The notes: generated from the letters alone by a model not told the origin. A stretch of 64,000 nt of DNA from Rhodobacter sp. (GCA_013821825.1 PNJK01000008.1:1-64000); one strand, 5' to 3'. Numbered from the stretch's first letter, positions 1 to 9,275 are shown. Translations and numbers: made by a program.

Positions 1-1
1 G

Positions 2-1012
2 GCATTGGCGAAGTCGGGCGAGCGGATCACTATCGTCGGCGCGACCAGCGGCGATACCGGGTCGGCAGCGATCGAAGCCTTCCGGGGACTTTCCAAAGTG
101 GATGTCTTCATCCTGTTTCCACATGGCAGGGTATCGGACGTGCAGCGCCGCCAGATGACGACGCCTTCCGAAGCGAACTGCCATGCGCTTGCCATCGACG
201 GCGATTTCGACGACGCGCAGGCCTGCGTGAAGGCGATGTTCAACGACTTCGCCTTTCGCGATGGCGTTCGGCTGGCAGGCGTGAACAGCATCAACTGGGC
301 CCGCGTGCTGGCGCAGGTTGTCTATTACTTCTACGCCGCCACGGCCCTTGGTGCCCCGCACCGCACGGTAAGTTTCACCGTACCTACGGGCAATTTCGGT
401 GACATCTTTGCAGGCTACATCGCCCGGCGCATGGGGCTTCCGATCGACAAGCTGGTGATCGCGACCAACCAGAACGACATCCTTGACCGCGCCCTGCGGC
501 AAGGCGATTACCGGACCAACGGCGTGCACCCCTCGATCAGCCCGTCGATGGATATCCAGGTGTCTTCGAACTTTGAGCGTGCCTTGTTCGATGCCTATGG
601 ACGTGACGGGAAGGCCATTGCCGCTCTGATGGACGAAATGAAATCCGGCGGTTTCCGTATCGGCCAGGGCGCGCTGGAAACCCTGCGGGCGACCTTCGCC
701 TCCGGGCGCTGCGACGAGGAGGATACCCTGTCCACCATCCGCACGATCTGGAAGGCAACCGGAGAGCTGCTCTGCCCCCATTCAGCCGTCGGAGTGAAGG
801 TAGCTCAGGAAAATCTGGGTGACAGTCCGATGATCACCCTTGCCACCGCCCACGCCGCGAAGTTCCCGGATGCCGTCGAACGCGCCACGGGGATCCGCCC
901 GGCGTTGCCGCCGCACATGGCGGATCTGTTTGACAAGCAGGAACGCATGACCCGCGTGCCAAACGATCTCACTGCCATTCAGGCGCTGGTGCGCAAAAGG
1001 ATTGCCCGGTGA
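2..1012 (+). CDS. thrC: Threonine synthase, 5'-truncated by window edge
   Basis: PLP enzyme converting O-phosphohomoserine to threonine, the last step of threonine biosynthesis in the cytosol. The visible 336 residues contain the phosphate-binding loop GATSGDTGSAA close to the window edge and the downstream VPTGNFGDIFAGYIARRMG region typical of the long ThrC subgroup. Full-length enzymes have about 460 residues, so roughly 125 N-terminal residues, including the PLP-binding lysine, lie outside the window. The stop overlaps the GTG start of the M16 protease gene (GTGA), so the two are probably co-transcribed, an arrangement common in alphaproteobacteria. Confident family call; partial only because of the window boundary. 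Confidence 0.95.
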   Translation, partial: ALAKSGERITIVGATSGDTGSAAIEAFRGLSKVDVFILFPHGRVSDVQRRQMTTPSEANCHALAIDGDFDDAQACVKAMFNDFAFRDGVRLAGVNSINWARVLAQVVYYFYAATALGAPHRTVSFTVPTGNFGDIFAGYIARRMGLPIDKLVIATNQNDILDRALRQGDYRTNGVHPSISPSMDIQVSSNFERALFDAYGRDGKAIAALMDEMKSGGFRIGQGALETLRATFASGRCDEEDTLSTIRTIWKATGELLCPHSAVGVKVAQENLGDSPMITLATAHAAKFPDAVERATGIRPALPPHMADLFDKQERMTRVPNDLTAIQALVRKRIAR

Positions 1013-2268
1013 CGAAAGAGCTTCACACCCTGCCGAACGGATTTCGGATCGTCACCGAGTCGATGCCGGGCCTTCAGTCCGCCAGCATCGGCCTTTGGGT
1101 CGAGGCCGGAGGGCGGCATGAGACGCCAGAACAGAACGGCATCGCGCATTTCCTGGAACACATGGCGTTCAAGGGCACGCGCCGCCGCTCCGCCCTTCGG
1201 ATCGCCGAGGAAATCGAAGATGTCGGCGGCTACATCAACGCCTATACCAGCCGTGAAATGACTGCCTATTACGCCCGTGTCCTGTCCGGCGATGTGGTCA
1301 TGGCTTTGGACGTGATCGCCGACATCGTTCTCAACCCGCTGTTTCGCAAAGCGGATATCGAGACTGAGCGGCACGTTATCCTTCAGGAAATCGGGCAGGC
1401 GCTGGATACGCCCGACGACATCATCTTCGACTGGCTGCATGAGGTGAGCTATCCGAACCAGCCCTTTGGCCGCACGATCCTTGGGCCGGAAGAACGGGTG
1501 TCCTCCTTTGCAAAGAGGGATTTCGAAAGCTTCGTCGGCCACCATTATGGCCCCAACCAGTTGATCCTTTCCGCCGCCGGTGGCGTTGATCATGCTGCCG
1601 TGGTCGAAGCGGCCGAACGCATCTTTGGTGCGCTGAAACCTGCGAGTGGATCCAGCGTGCAGCCCGCACGTTTCGAAGGCGGCGAGCGGCGCGAGGTCAA
1701 GGATCTGGAGCAGGTCCATTTCGCGCTGTCCTTCGAGGGGCCGGGCTACCGCGACGACGCAGTCTACACCGCACAGGTCTACGCGACCGCGATGGGCGGC
1801 GGCATGTCCAGCCGCCTGTTCCAGAAGATCCGCGAAGATCGGGGCCTGTGCTATTCAATCTACGCCCAGTCCAGCGCCTACGAGGATACCGGCCAGATCA
1901 CCATCTATGCCGGCACCTCGGCGGAAGAGATCGGCGATCTTGCGCAACTCACAATTGACGAGTTGAAGCGCGCTGCCAATGATATGACGGACGCCGAAGT
2001 GGCCCGCGCCCGTGCGCAATTGCGCGCGGGGCTGTTGATGGGCCTTGAGAGCCCGTCCTCACGCGCGGAACGTAACGCCCGGCTTCTGTCAATCTGGGGC
2101 CGCGTGCCTTCGGTCGCCGAAGCTGTGGCCAAGATCGACGCGGTGGATACCGCTGCCGTGCGCGCCCATGCGGCGGGCTTGACCACCGCGCGTTCGGCCC
2201 TTGCGATCTATGGGCCCGTCAAGAACGCTCCGGGGATCGAGGAGATCCGCCGCGGGCTGTCCGGCTGA
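1009..2268 (+). CDS. M16 family zinc protease (processing-peptidase-like)
   Basis: 419-residue insulinase/mitochondrial-processing-peptidase type metalloprotease. The inverted zinc motif HxxEH is visible as H47-F-L-E-H51, inside the classic sequence GIAHFLEHMAFKGT, and the second half has the M16 C-terminal fold with the GGGMSSRLFQKIRE segment. The length matches the short single-chain bacterial members. No signal peptide is evident, so it is probably cytosolic. The GTG start overlaps the thrC stop and its own stop shares one base with the next ATG, so it sits in a tight thrC-M16-GNAT-DUF1697 transcription unit. The substrate in bacteria is unknown. Confidence 0.93.
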   Translation: MTKELHTLPNGFRIVTESMPGLQSASIGLWVEAGGRHETPEQNGIAHFLEHMAFKGTRRRSALRIAEEIEDVGGYINAYTSREMTAYYARVLSGDVVMALDVIADIVLNPLFRKADIETERHVILQEIGQALDTPDDIIFDWLHEVSYPNQPFGRTILGPEERVSSFAKRDFESFVGHHYGPNQLILSAAGGVDHAAVVEAAERIFGALKPASGSSVQPARFEGGERREVKDLEQVHFALSFEGPGYRDDAVYTAQVYATAMGGGMSSRLFQKIREDRGLCYSIYAQSSAYEDTGQITIYAGTSAEEIGDLAQLTIDELKRAANDMTDAEVARARAQLRAGLLMGLESPSSRAERNARLLSIWGRVPSVAEAVAKIDAVDTAAVRAHAAGLTTARSALAIYGPVKNAPGIEEIRRGLSG

Positions 2269-2852
2269 TGCTTGGCCTGAAGCGCCGCGTCCGGGTCGAG
2301 ACGGAGCGGATGACGCTGCGGCTGCCCGAACATGCCGACTGGCGGCAATGGTCCGACCTGCGCGAGGCCTCGGCCGAGTTTCTGGTGAAATGGGAACCGG
2401 TCTGGTCCAACGACCACCTGTCCCGCCGCGCCTTCACCAACCGGGTCTACTGGGCCCAACGCTCAGAAGCGCAGGGAATGGCTTTGCCGATGCTGCTGAT
2501 CCGGCGGGGTGACAATGCGCTTCTGGGGGCCCTGACGCTGGACAACATTCGCCGTGGCCCGGCACAGGCGGCAACGTTTGGCTACTGGATCGGCCAGCCT
2601 TACGCACGGCAAGGCTATATGCGCGAAGCGATCCTTGCGTTGACCCATCACGCCTTTACCCGGATGGATCTGTCGCGGATGGAAGCCGCCTGCCTTCCCG
2701 AAAATGCCCCCTCTCGCGGGGTGTTGGAAAAATGCGGCTTCAAATACGAAGGGGTCGCGCAAAGCTATCTTCAGATCAACGGCCGCTGGCGGAACCACGT
2801 CCTATACGCCAACCTCCGGGGCGACCGCCGTGGACGGACCGACGCCGGATGA
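2268..2852 (+). CDS. GNAT N-acetyltransferase, RimJ/RimL-like
   Basis: 194-residue acetyl-CoA-dependent N-acetyltransferase. The C-terminal half carries the acetyl-CoA and motif-B pattern GYMREAILALTHHAF followed by EAACLPENAPSRGVLEKCGFKYEG, as in ribosomal-protein alanine acetyltransferases (RimJ/RimL). By family, the substrate is likely a protein N-terminal amine, but this cannot be fixed from sequence. The gene starts one base inside the stop of the M16 protease gene (TGATG) and ends in an ATGA overlap with the DUF1697 gene, so translational coupling is likely. Confidence 0.9.
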   Translation: MLGLKRRVRVETERMTLRLPEHADWRQWSDLREASAEFLVKWEPVWSNDHLSRRAFTNRVYWAQRSEAQGMALPMLLIRRGDNALLGALTLDNIRRGPAQAATFGYWIGQPYARQGYMREAILALTHHAFTRMDLSRMEAACLPENAPSRGVLEKCGFKYEGVAQSYLQINGRWRNHVLYANLRGDRRGRTDAG

Positions 2853-3379
2853 GGCCGAGGGTCGCCTTGCTGCGCGGGGTGAACGTGGCCGGCGCGAACA
2901 AGCTGCCGATGGTCGAGTTCCGCTCCCTGCTTTCGGACCTGGGACTGGGACAGGTCGAGACCTACATCCAGTCCGGCAATGCCGTCTTCGACAGCGATCT
3001 GCGCACCGGAGAGCTTGAGACGATGATCCGCGACGCCATTGCCACGCGCTGCGGCTTTGCGCCCGAAACCTTCGTCCTTGAGGGCGCAGAGATTGCTGCC
3101 GCTTTGACCGACCATCCTTTCGCCGGGGCCGAAGGCAATCAGGTTCATGTCTATTTCCTGAAGGAACCCGCAGGTCCGGACAACGCTTCATTGCGGGCGC
3201 TTGCCCTGCCTGGGGACGGCTGGCACCTGTCCTTCCACCGCTTCACGTTGCATACGCCAGGGGGCTTTGGGACCTCGAAACTGGCTGAGCGCCTCCCGAA
3301 GCTTCTTCCTGCGCCGATGACTGCCCGCAATCTGCGTACCGTTGCGGCGCTGCGCTCCATGATTGCCGCGCGCACCTGA
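2849..3379 (+). CDS. DUF1697 family protein
   Basis: 176-residue protein of unknown function. The N-terminus VALLRGVNVAGANKLPMVEF followed by YIQSGNAVFDSD is the DUF1697 signature. The ATG at 2849 is chosen because it forms an ATGA overlap with the preceding GNAT gene and places the signature at residue 4; an upstream in-frame start would lie inside the GNAT gene. It is the last gene of the thrC operon. No transmembrane segment or catalytic motif is obvious and no function is inferred. Confidence 0.85.
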   Translation: MRPRVALLRGVNVAGANKLPMVEFRSLLSDLGLGQVETYIQSGNAVFDSDLRTGELETMIRDAIATRCGFAPETFVLEGAEIAAALTDHPFAGAEGNQVHVYFLKEPAGPDNASLRALALPGDGWHLSFHRFTLHTPGGFGTSKLAERLPKLLPAPMTARNLRTVAALRSMIAART

Positions 3380-3456
3380 ACCTGCGCATCCGTGAACTCT
3401 TTTCCGCGTGATCGCGCGCCGATCCGGGTTACCCTTACGGCAACCGGAGGTGACCC

Positions 3457-4263
3457 ATGCGCCCGAGTCTTGCCCTTGTCTTCACCCTTCTCGCCACTCC
3501 GATCCTTGCGCAGGACCGCATCCCGTCGCATTGCATCGCGCTGGCTTTGGCTGACCCAACGGTCGTGCCGGTCGCGCTGAACGAAGGGTTGGAGGACGGC
3601 AGCGTCCTGATCCGCTACATCGACCATGCCAGCTTTGCCATCGTCACCCATGACGGCACGGTCGCGGTGACGGACTACACAGGCTATCTGGGCACGCAGG
3701 ACGTGGTGCCTGATATCGTCACCATGAACAACGCTCATTCCACGCACTGGACCGCCGCGCCTGATCTGCGCATCCCGCATGTGCTGGAAGGCTGGGGCCC
3801 CGCGGGAGCGCCTGCCGACCACCGGCTTGACCTTGGGTCGATGCTGATACGCAACGTGCCGACCGACACGCGCGGCCCGTTCGGAGAAGGTGCGCGCAAG
3901 GACGGCAACTCGATCTTCATCTTCGAGGCAGGGGGCCTTTGCATCGGCCACCTTGGCCACCTGCACCAGATCCCCTCGGACGCCCAGTACGCGGCCATCG
4001 GACGGCTGGACGTGGTGATGGTGCCGGTGGACGGCGGCTATACCTTGCGGCTTTCGGACATGGCGGGGGTCGTGCGGCGGCTCAGATCTTCGGTGGTGAT
4101 CCCGATGCACTGGTTCAGCGAGGAGTCGCTGCAATCCTTCCTGACCGAGATGTCGACGGAATTCGACGTGGTCGAAACCGGCGGCGCACAGATCGCGTTG
4201 TCGCTTCGCGACTTGCCGACGGCGCCTACAATCCTTGTCCTTGACCCGGTCTACCTTGATTGA
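3457..4263 (+). CDS. Exported metallo-beta-lactamase-fold hydrolase
   Basis: 268 residues with a clear signal peptide (MRPSLALVFTLLATPILAQ), so it is periplasmic. The order of motifs resembles the UlaG/YtnP-type beta-lactamase fold: IRYIDHASFAI near residue 50, VAVTDYTG, a histidine pair in MNNAHSTHW, CIGHLGHLHQ, and a late VVIPMHWF. The canonical HxHxDH metal site is degenerate here (HSTH without the DH), so the metal content is uncertain. A TTACCCTTACGG stretch and GGAGGTGACCC ribosome-binding site precede the ATG. Substrate unknown. Confidence 0.8.
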   Translation: MRPSLALVFTLLATPILAQDRIPSHCIALALADPTVVPVALNEGLEDGSVLIRYIDHASFAIVTHDGTVAVTDYTGYLGTQDVVPDIVTMNNAHSTHWTAAPDLRIPHVLEGWGPAGAPADHRLDLGSMLIRNVPTDTRGPFGEGARKDGNSIFIFEAGGLCIGHLGHLHQIPSDAQYAAIGRLDVVMVPVDGGYTLRLSDMAGVVRRLRSSVVIPMHWFSEESLQSFLTEMSTEFDVVETGGAQIALSLRDLPTAPTILVLDPVYLD

Positions 4264-4319
4264 CGGGGCTGGCGGCGGGACTTTCCCAGCGCTACCACGG
4301 TCGGAAAAGGAGAGCCGCG

Positions 4320-5729
4320 ATGCTCAACCCCTGTGACGCAGCCTTTGTTGCCACTTTGACGGCCGCCCTTCCCGATGGCCGCCTTGCGCCGCCCGACCCC
4401 CGGCATCTGAAAGAACCGCGCGGTCGCTGGCAGGGGCAGGCCGGCATCCTTGCCCGGCCGCGATCGACGGATGAGGTCTCGACCGTCGTACGGGCCTGCC
4501 ACAGCGCCCGGGTGGGTATTGTGCCTTGGGGTGGGGGTACCGGTCTTGTCGGTGGGCAGATCATGGCGGAGGGGCCCGCGCCGGTCCTGCTGTCTCTTGA
4601 ACGGATGACACGTCTGCGCGGGGCTTACCCGTCCGAGAATGCTCTGGTGGTCGAGGCGGGAATGATCCTTGCCGATGTGCAGGCCGAGGCGGCAAAGCTT
4701 GACCGGTTGTTTCCGCTCTCCCTGGCCTCGGAGGGGTCTTGCAGGATCGGCGGCAATCTTGCGGCCAATGCGGGCGGCACGGCAGTCCTGCGCTATGGCA
4801 ATGCGCGCGATCTTTGTCTGGGGCTGGAGGCGGTTCTGCCCGACGGGACGATCTTCAACGGTCTGACCCGCCTGCGCAAGGATAACGCCGGCTATGACCT
4901 GCGCCACCTGCTTGTCGGGTCAGAAGGCACGCTTGGGGTGATTACCGCTGCCAGTCTGCGGCTTTACCCAGTCCCTGCGATCAATCTGGTCGCGATGCTG
5001 GCCGTCCCGTCACCCGCCGCCGCGCTGGAGCTTCTTGGTCTGGCGCAGGCCCAAGTCGCCGGGATGGTTTCGACCTTTGAACTGATCAACCGGATGGGGT
5101 TCGACTTTCTGGCCGAAACGATGCCCGACATCCGGGCGCCTTTCGATCCTGTCCCGGAATGGATGGTCCTGATAGAACTTGGCCTGGCGCACGGGATGGA
5201 CCCCGTGGCAACGATGGCTGGCCTTTATGAAGCGGCAACCGTGGCTGGTCTGGTCAGTGACGGGGTGATCGCGACGTCCGAACCTCAGGCGGCCGCGCTT
5301 TGGCACCTGCGCGAGATGCTCCCGGAAGGCAATCGCAGGATCGGTGCCGTGTCCAGCCACGACATCTCGCTTCCTTTGTCCGCGATCCCCGAATTCATCG
5401 CGCGCGCCCCGGGGTTGCTTACCCCGCTGGGCGATTTCCGCATCAACTGCTTTGGTCATCTGGGCGACGGCAACCTGCATTGGAACGTCTATCCTGCCCG
5501 TGGCCAATCCCGGGACGCGCATGAAGCCGTTCGAGGTGAAGTGAAGGAACGCGTGCACGATCTTGTTCACAGCATGGGCGGTTCTGTCGCTGCGGAACAC
5601 GGGGTCGGGCGGCTCAAGGTGGCGGACCTGAGGCGGTATGCCGATCCGGGCAAGCTGGCCGCCATGCGGGCCATCAAGGCAGCACTTGACCCCCATGGCA
5701 TCATGAACCCCGGAGCAGTGCTTGGTTGA
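4320..5729 (+). CDS. GlcD-type FAD-linked oxidase (2-hydroxyacid dehydrogenase)
   Basis: 469-residue FAD-dependent dehydrogenase of the VAO/GlcD family. The PCMH FAD-binding half shows PWGGGTGLVGGQI and the segment RIGGNLAANAGGTAVLRYGN; the FAD-oxidase C-terminal half ends with GHLGDGNLHWNVY and AEHGVGRLK. Likely substrates by family are D-lactate, glycolate or D-2-hydroxyglutarate; the D-2-hydroxyglutarate branch seems plausible but is not proven. The ATG at 4320 is preferred because AAAAGGAGAG precedes it; earlier in-frame starts have no ribosome-binding site. No GlcE or GlcF partner is adjacent. Confidence 0.88.
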   Translation: MLNPCDAAFVATLTAALPDGRLAPPDPRHLKEPRGRWQGQAGILARPRSTDEVSTVVRACHSARVGIVPWGGGTGLVGGQIMAEGPAPVLLSLERMTRLRGAYPSENALVVEAGMILADVQAEAAKLDRLFPLSLASEGSCRIGGNLAANAGGTAVLRYGNARDLCLGLEAVLPDGTIFNGLTRLRKDNAGYDLRHLLVGSEGTLGVITAASLRLYPVPAINLVAMLAVPSPAAALELLGLAQAQVAGMVSTFELINRMGFDFLAETMPDIRAPFDPVPEWMVLIELGLAHGMDPVATMAGLYEAATVAGLVSDGVIATSEPQAAALWHLREMLPEGNRRIGAVSSHDISLPLSAIPEFIARAPGLLTPLGDFRINCFGHLGDGNLHWNVYPARGQSRDAHEAVRGEVKERVHDLVHSMGGSVAAEHGVGRLKVADLRRYADPGKLAAMRAIKAALDPHGIMNPGAVLG

Positions 5730-5737
5730 ATGAAGTT

Positions 5738-5764
5738 ACCCCGCCGCAGGAACTGCGACGGGGT
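5738..5764 (+). terminator. Candidate hairpin terminator after FAD oxidase
   Basis: Nine-base arms ACCCCGCCGC / GCGACGGGGT with one mismatch and a 7-base loop start 9 bases after the stop codon. Only a short T-poor tail follows (GCTTTGGGG), so Rho-independent function is plausible but weak. The rest of the gap up to apt shows no gene. Confidence 0.4.
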
Positions 5765-5960
5765 GCTTTGGGGGTGTGTGGGTCACGCCGTGGGTAGCGG
5801 CGCGGTCGGGCTGGGTAGGCCCGACAGGAATGGGTGTACCCCGATTCTCTTTATGTAGGGTTAACGGCGATAAATCTTGTTGATCGCTCCTGCCTTGCCG
5901 GAAATCCCGGTGGTGCTGCGCCCTGGCATCTAAGTCTGAAGGGACGTTCGCAGCGGTCTC

Positions 5961-6500
5961 TCAGTGGCCGTCGAAGGCGCAAAGTGCGTGCACGTCCATT
6001 CCCATTGCCTCAAGCTTCTTGCGGCCGCCAAGATCCGGCAAATCCACCACGAAGGCGCAACCGATCACTTCGGCCCCCAGACGCTCGATCAGGCGGATGC
6101 CCGCCTCGGCTGTACCTCCGGTGGCCAGGAGGTCATCAACCAGCAGCACCTTTTCCCCCGGGGCCATCGCGTCATCATGTACCTCGACCACCGCCTCGCC
6201 GTATTCCAGGGAATAGGCCTGCGAAATCGTCTGGCCGGGCAGCTTGCCTTTCTTGCGGATCGGGACGAAGCCGGTTGACAGCTGATGCGCCACCGCACCG
6301 CCCAGGATGAACCCCCTGGCCTCCAGACCCACCACCTTGTCGATCTGCATTCCGGCATAAGGCGCAAGCAACTGATCGACACACATCCGGAACCCGCGCG
6401 GATCGGCAAAAAGCGTTGTCACGTCGCGAAACAGGATCCCTTCATGCGGGAAATCCACGATGGTTCGGATATAGTCCTTCACGGTCTTCTTCGGTGTCAT
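5961..6500 (-). CDS. apt: Adenine phosphoribosyltransferase
   Basis: 179-residue purine salvage enzyme that makes AMP from adenine and PRPP. The N-terminus [24 protein letters not shown] and the PRPP-binding motif [17 protein letters not shown] are diagnostic. The start is placed at the ATG ending at 6500, which gives the usual family length; a GTG 33 bases upstream is possible but lacks a good ribosome-binding site. It lies downstream of mtnP and a DUF2927 gene on the same strand. MtnP liberates adenine from methylthioadenosine, so apt closes the salvage route. Confidence 0.96.
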   Translation of the reverse strand: MTPKKTVKDYIRTIVDFPHEGILFRDVTTLFADPRGFRMCVDQLLAPYAGMQIDKVVGLEARGFILGGAVAHQLSTGFVPIRKKGKLPGQTISQAYSLEYGEAVVEVHDDAMAPGEKVLLVDDLLATGGTAEAGIRLIERLGAEVIGCAFVVDLPDLGGRKKLEAMGMDVHALCAFDGH

Positions 6501-6545
6501 GCTTTGGGTCCGCCTTGGGGTTTCAGAGGGCACGTTCGTTCGGGG

Positions 6546-7229
6546 TCATGGTTTCGCCGGATAGTGAAGGCGAAGGATTGCCGCGTCCTGTCCTGCAAGC
6601 CGCGTGGTGGTGTTCGAGGTCTGCGACAGGATCGACACACCCTCATAATCCGGGTTCTCGATGTCATAGAGAAAACCCAGCGATTGCGTCACCTCTTCCA
6701 GCACGACCGAGGTGAGGTCGGAATCGGTGATCGTCGTTGAAATCAGAATGACGGCCTCGACGATGCGGTTACGTTCATCTGACCAGACAGTCATATAGCC
6801 AACCCCCATGACCCCGGGACCGGAAAAGCCGGGCTCTTCGCCAAGCTCCGTGCCCTCGCCCAAGGGGGTGGCAAGCACGGTGATATCGGCAACCGGGGCA
6901 TTGGTGAAGCTGATGCTGACCCCGGCTCCCACCGCATTGACCTCATTGATCGCGTTTCGGACCGCAGGCATCAGCCGGGCCTCAAAGCCGGACGGAGTGT
7001 CGCCTTTGCTGCTGCCGATTCGCAGGGTCAGGCGCGGTTTGTCCCAGCGCAGGACTGGGCTAAGGCAGTCGCTGTCGGGGGTGGCGCCGCAGGTGGCCAG
7101 ACGCAGAAACTCGGCGTCGGTCAGCGGGCCGGATGTCGCAATACCGTCCGACGGAACCAGATCGGCCAGGGCCGGGGTGGCAAGTCCGTGGGTCATCAGA
7201 CAAAGGGCAAGGGTAAGGGCTTTGACCAT
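6546..7229 (-). CDS. DUF2927 family exported protein
   Basis: 227 residues with a signal peptide ending at about TPALA (residue 21). The central segment ITVLATPLGEGTELGE and the later VLEEVTQSLGFLYDIENPDYEGVSILSQ match the DUF2927 pattern, which resembles a zincin-like core with a degenerate HExxH (EEVTQ). It is therefore probably a secreted or periplasmic protein that may not be a working metalloprotease. It lies between mtnP (10 bases upstream) and apt, so one operon is likely. Its link to adenine salvage is unknown. Confidence 0.8.
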   Translation of the reverse strand: MVKALTLALCLMTHGLATPALADLVPSDGIATSGPLTDAEFLRLATCGATPDSDCLSPVLRWDKPRLTLRIGSSKGDTPSGFEARLMPAVRNAINEVNAVGAGVSISFTNAPVADITVLATPLGEGTELGEEPGFSGPGVMGVGYMTVWSDERNRIVEAVILISTTITDSDLTSVVLEEVTQSLGFLYDIENPDYEGVSILSQTSNTTTRLAGQDAAILRLHYPAKP

Positions 7230-7238
7230 CGGACTGAC

Positions 7239-8105
7239 CTAAAGAACCCGTCCTGCCACGGCATCCAGCCGCGCCAGCAATTCAGGGTCGCGCATGTCCG
7301 GAGCGGTCAGGATCGCATGAGCAAGCGCGCGGTCGCAGCCATGCAGGCAGGTAAAGCGCTCTGGCTGCAACATGGCCGGTAGCCGCGCAACCAGTCCGCG
7401 CGCCGCTGCAGCGTTTGCCTGCAATACGCCGATGACCTGCGCCACATCCACTGCGCCATGCCCATCGTGCCAGCAGTCATAGTCGGTGACCATCGCGACC
7501 GAGGCATAGCATAGCTCGGCCTCACGGGCGAGGCGGGCCTCGGACATGCCGGTCATCCCGATCACATCCGCGCCCCATTGTCGGTACAGCCGGCTCTCCG
7601 CCCTGGTCGAAAACTGCGGGCCTTCCATCGAAAGGTATGTCGCGCCGAAGTGGACGGTCAGGCCGTGATCCCGTCCGGCCTGTCCGCAAAGCGCGCCAAG
7701 GCGTTGGCAGGTGGGGTCGGCCAGACTGACATGGGCAACACAGCCGGGGCCGAAGAAGGACATCGGACGTTGGCTGGTGCGGTCGATGTATTGATCGACG
7801 ATCACGAAATCACCCGGCGCGAAATCCTCGCGCAGGGATCCAACCGCTGACACCGCGACCAGATCCGTGCATCCCAGCCGTTTCAGCGCGTCAATATTGG
7901 CCCGGTAGGGAACCGTAGCCGGGTCATGGACATGGCCGCGACCATGGCGGGGCAGGAAGGCGACGGGAAGGCCGTTCAGACGTCCGACCAGCACCTCGTC
8001 CGAGGGCTTGCCGAAGGGGGATTTCACCTTGACCCAACTGGCCCCTTCCAACCCATCAATCTGATAGACCCCCGATCCACCGATGACTCCTAGCATGGTC
8101 TGCAT
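7239..8105 (-). CDS. mtnP: S-methyl-5'-thioadenosine phosphorylase
   Basis: 288-residue purine-nucleoside-phosphorylase-family enzyme that splits methylthioadenosine into adenine and methylthioribose-1-phosphate. The start MLGVIGGSGVYQIDGL, the phosphate-site region FLPRHGRGH, and YLSMEGPQFSTRAESRLYRQWGADVIGMTGMSEA are diagnostic. An AGGGA sequence precedes the ATG at 8105; a second ATG three codons later is possible. It leads the mtnP-DUF2927-apt unit, giving a compact adenine salvage pathway from a by-product of polyamine or homoserine-lactone synthesis. Confidence 0.95.
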   Translation of the reverse strand: MQTMLGVIGGSGVYQIDGLEGASWVKVKSPFGKPSDEVLVGRLNGLPVAFLPRHGRGHVHDPATVPYRANIDALKRLGCTDLVAVSAVGSLREDFAPGDFVIVDQYIDRTSQRPMSFFGPGCVAHVSLADPTCQRLGALCGQAGRDHGLTVHFGATYLSMEGPQFSTRAESRLYRQWGADVIGMTGMSEARLAREAELCYASVAMVTDYDCWHDGHGAVDVAQVIGVLQANAAAARGLVARLPAMLQPERFTCLHGCDRALAHAILTAPDMRDPELLARLDAVAGRVL

Positions 8106-8189
8106 TGGGTCCCTTTCCCTTGGCCGGACAGAGAATAGACGTGACGGCGAGGGGGGGGAAGGGGGATGTCCCGAGGCGAAGCATTTCAG

Positions 8190-8714
8190 TCAGACAAGCA
8201 ATTCCAATGAGTTGGCATGCATGTTGAGAGCCGGGCCGGGATCCCTCTGGTCCTGGGTCGGGGTCCGTCGCTGGATGATGCCAGTGGCGGCGTCAGCCCC
8301 AAGCGCGGACACGACCCGACCTGCAGCCATCATCACCCAGCGTGCCCACCAGAGCGTGAAGCCCCAGGGGCCACGATCCTTCGAGGGTGACCAGCCCCAT
8401 GCAGGCGGACGCCGGTCGGGGCGACGGGCGCCAGTTCGCAGCCTCCGTTGATGAGGTGTTGCAGCAAACTTGCGTGGATACGCGGTGCCAAGGCGTCGGC
8501 CAGGTCCGGCAGGTTGTCTGACAGGCGGCAGAGGCTGCCCTCTTCTCCCAGGAAAGCGGCGAAGGAAAAGGCGGTCGTCATCAAGGGAAATCTTCAGATC
8601 GAATTGGCCCGGCGGGATCTGGCAGGGGCTTCCCGACTTGACCGGGTTGTCAGAGCTGACCGCAGCGATCGTCCGACGTGCTGTCGATGCCGATGAAACC
8701 GTTCTGAGGTCGCC
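8190..8714 (-). pseudogene. Degenerate coding remnant downstream of SIS gene
   Basis: This 600-base stretch holds no intact gene. On the minus strand, codon-position GC bias and protein-like composition move between two frames: PCQIPPGQFDLKISLDDD in one, LADALAPRIHASLLQHLING in another (about 8410-8520), then WGFTLWWARWVMMAAGRVV back in the first, ending at the TGA at 8190. This looks like a gene broken by two frameshifts, about 150 residues long, directly after the SIS gene. I do not recognise the family, and chance open frames in GC-rich DNA are an alternative. Confidence 0.3.
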
Positions 8715-9275
8715 CTATTCAAGGTTGGTATGGCGCGCGCGCATGGCCTCGGCAGAAATGCCAAGCCGGTCGCTCAGGGCAAGGATGATGAGCTCGAAAA
8801 GGATGAACATCGCCCCTTCGAACACCGAACCCATGGGCAGGGTTGAGGCTGTCGGGCCGCGATCTGTCGCCATCGTCTGTGCGGGCAGGTGAAAGACCGA
8901 CCCGGCGGCACGGGAGGTGTGGCCGCCGGGCTGTGCAGTCAGACAGATCGTGTCGGCCCCCGCCTCGCGGGCGGTCTGAACAAGCGCCGTAATCGTGGCC
9001 AGCGCCCCGGGCCCTGCGCTGGCAAAGAGAAGGTCTCCCTCACCAAGAGGCGGGCAGGTCATCTCGCCCACCACATGCGCGTCCAGGCCAAGATGGAAAA
9101 GCCGCATGGCAAGCCCGCGCATCATGAGCCCCTCGCGCCCTGCGCCAGTCAGGGCAATGCGGCGGGCGGCGACTATGGATTTGACAAGCCGTTCAAAGGC
9201 GGCAGGGTCCACGGCGGCAGCGGCCTTTGCGATCTCGGCGGCGGCCAGGTTGGCGCGGGTGATCACGTCTTGCAT
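8715..9275 (-). CDS. SIS-domain sugar-phosphate isomerase (6-phospho-3-hexuloisomerase-like)
   Basis: 186-residue single SIS domain. The sugar-phosphate-binding loop RIALTGAGREGLMMRGLAMRLFHLGLDAHVVGEMT resembles HxlB-type 6-phospho-3-hexuloisomerases, and the C-terminus GSVFEGAMFILFELIILALSDRLG fits the same family. It is cytosolic and expected to isomerise or sense a phosphorylated ketose. It is transcribed divergently from a small kinase (117-base gap), with an amidohydrolase next to that. This suggests a sugar catabolic unit in which the kinase makes the phosphosugar. The true substrate is unknown. Confidence 0.82.
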   Translation of the reverse strand: MQDVITRANLAAAEIAKAAAAVDPAAFERLVKSIVAARRIALTGAGREGLMMRGLAMRLFHLGLDAHVVGEMTCPPLGEGDLLFASAGPGALATITALVQTAREAGADTICLTAQPGGHTSRAAGSVFHLPAQTMATDRGPTASTLPMGSVFEGAMFILFELIILALSDRLGISAEAMRARHTNLE

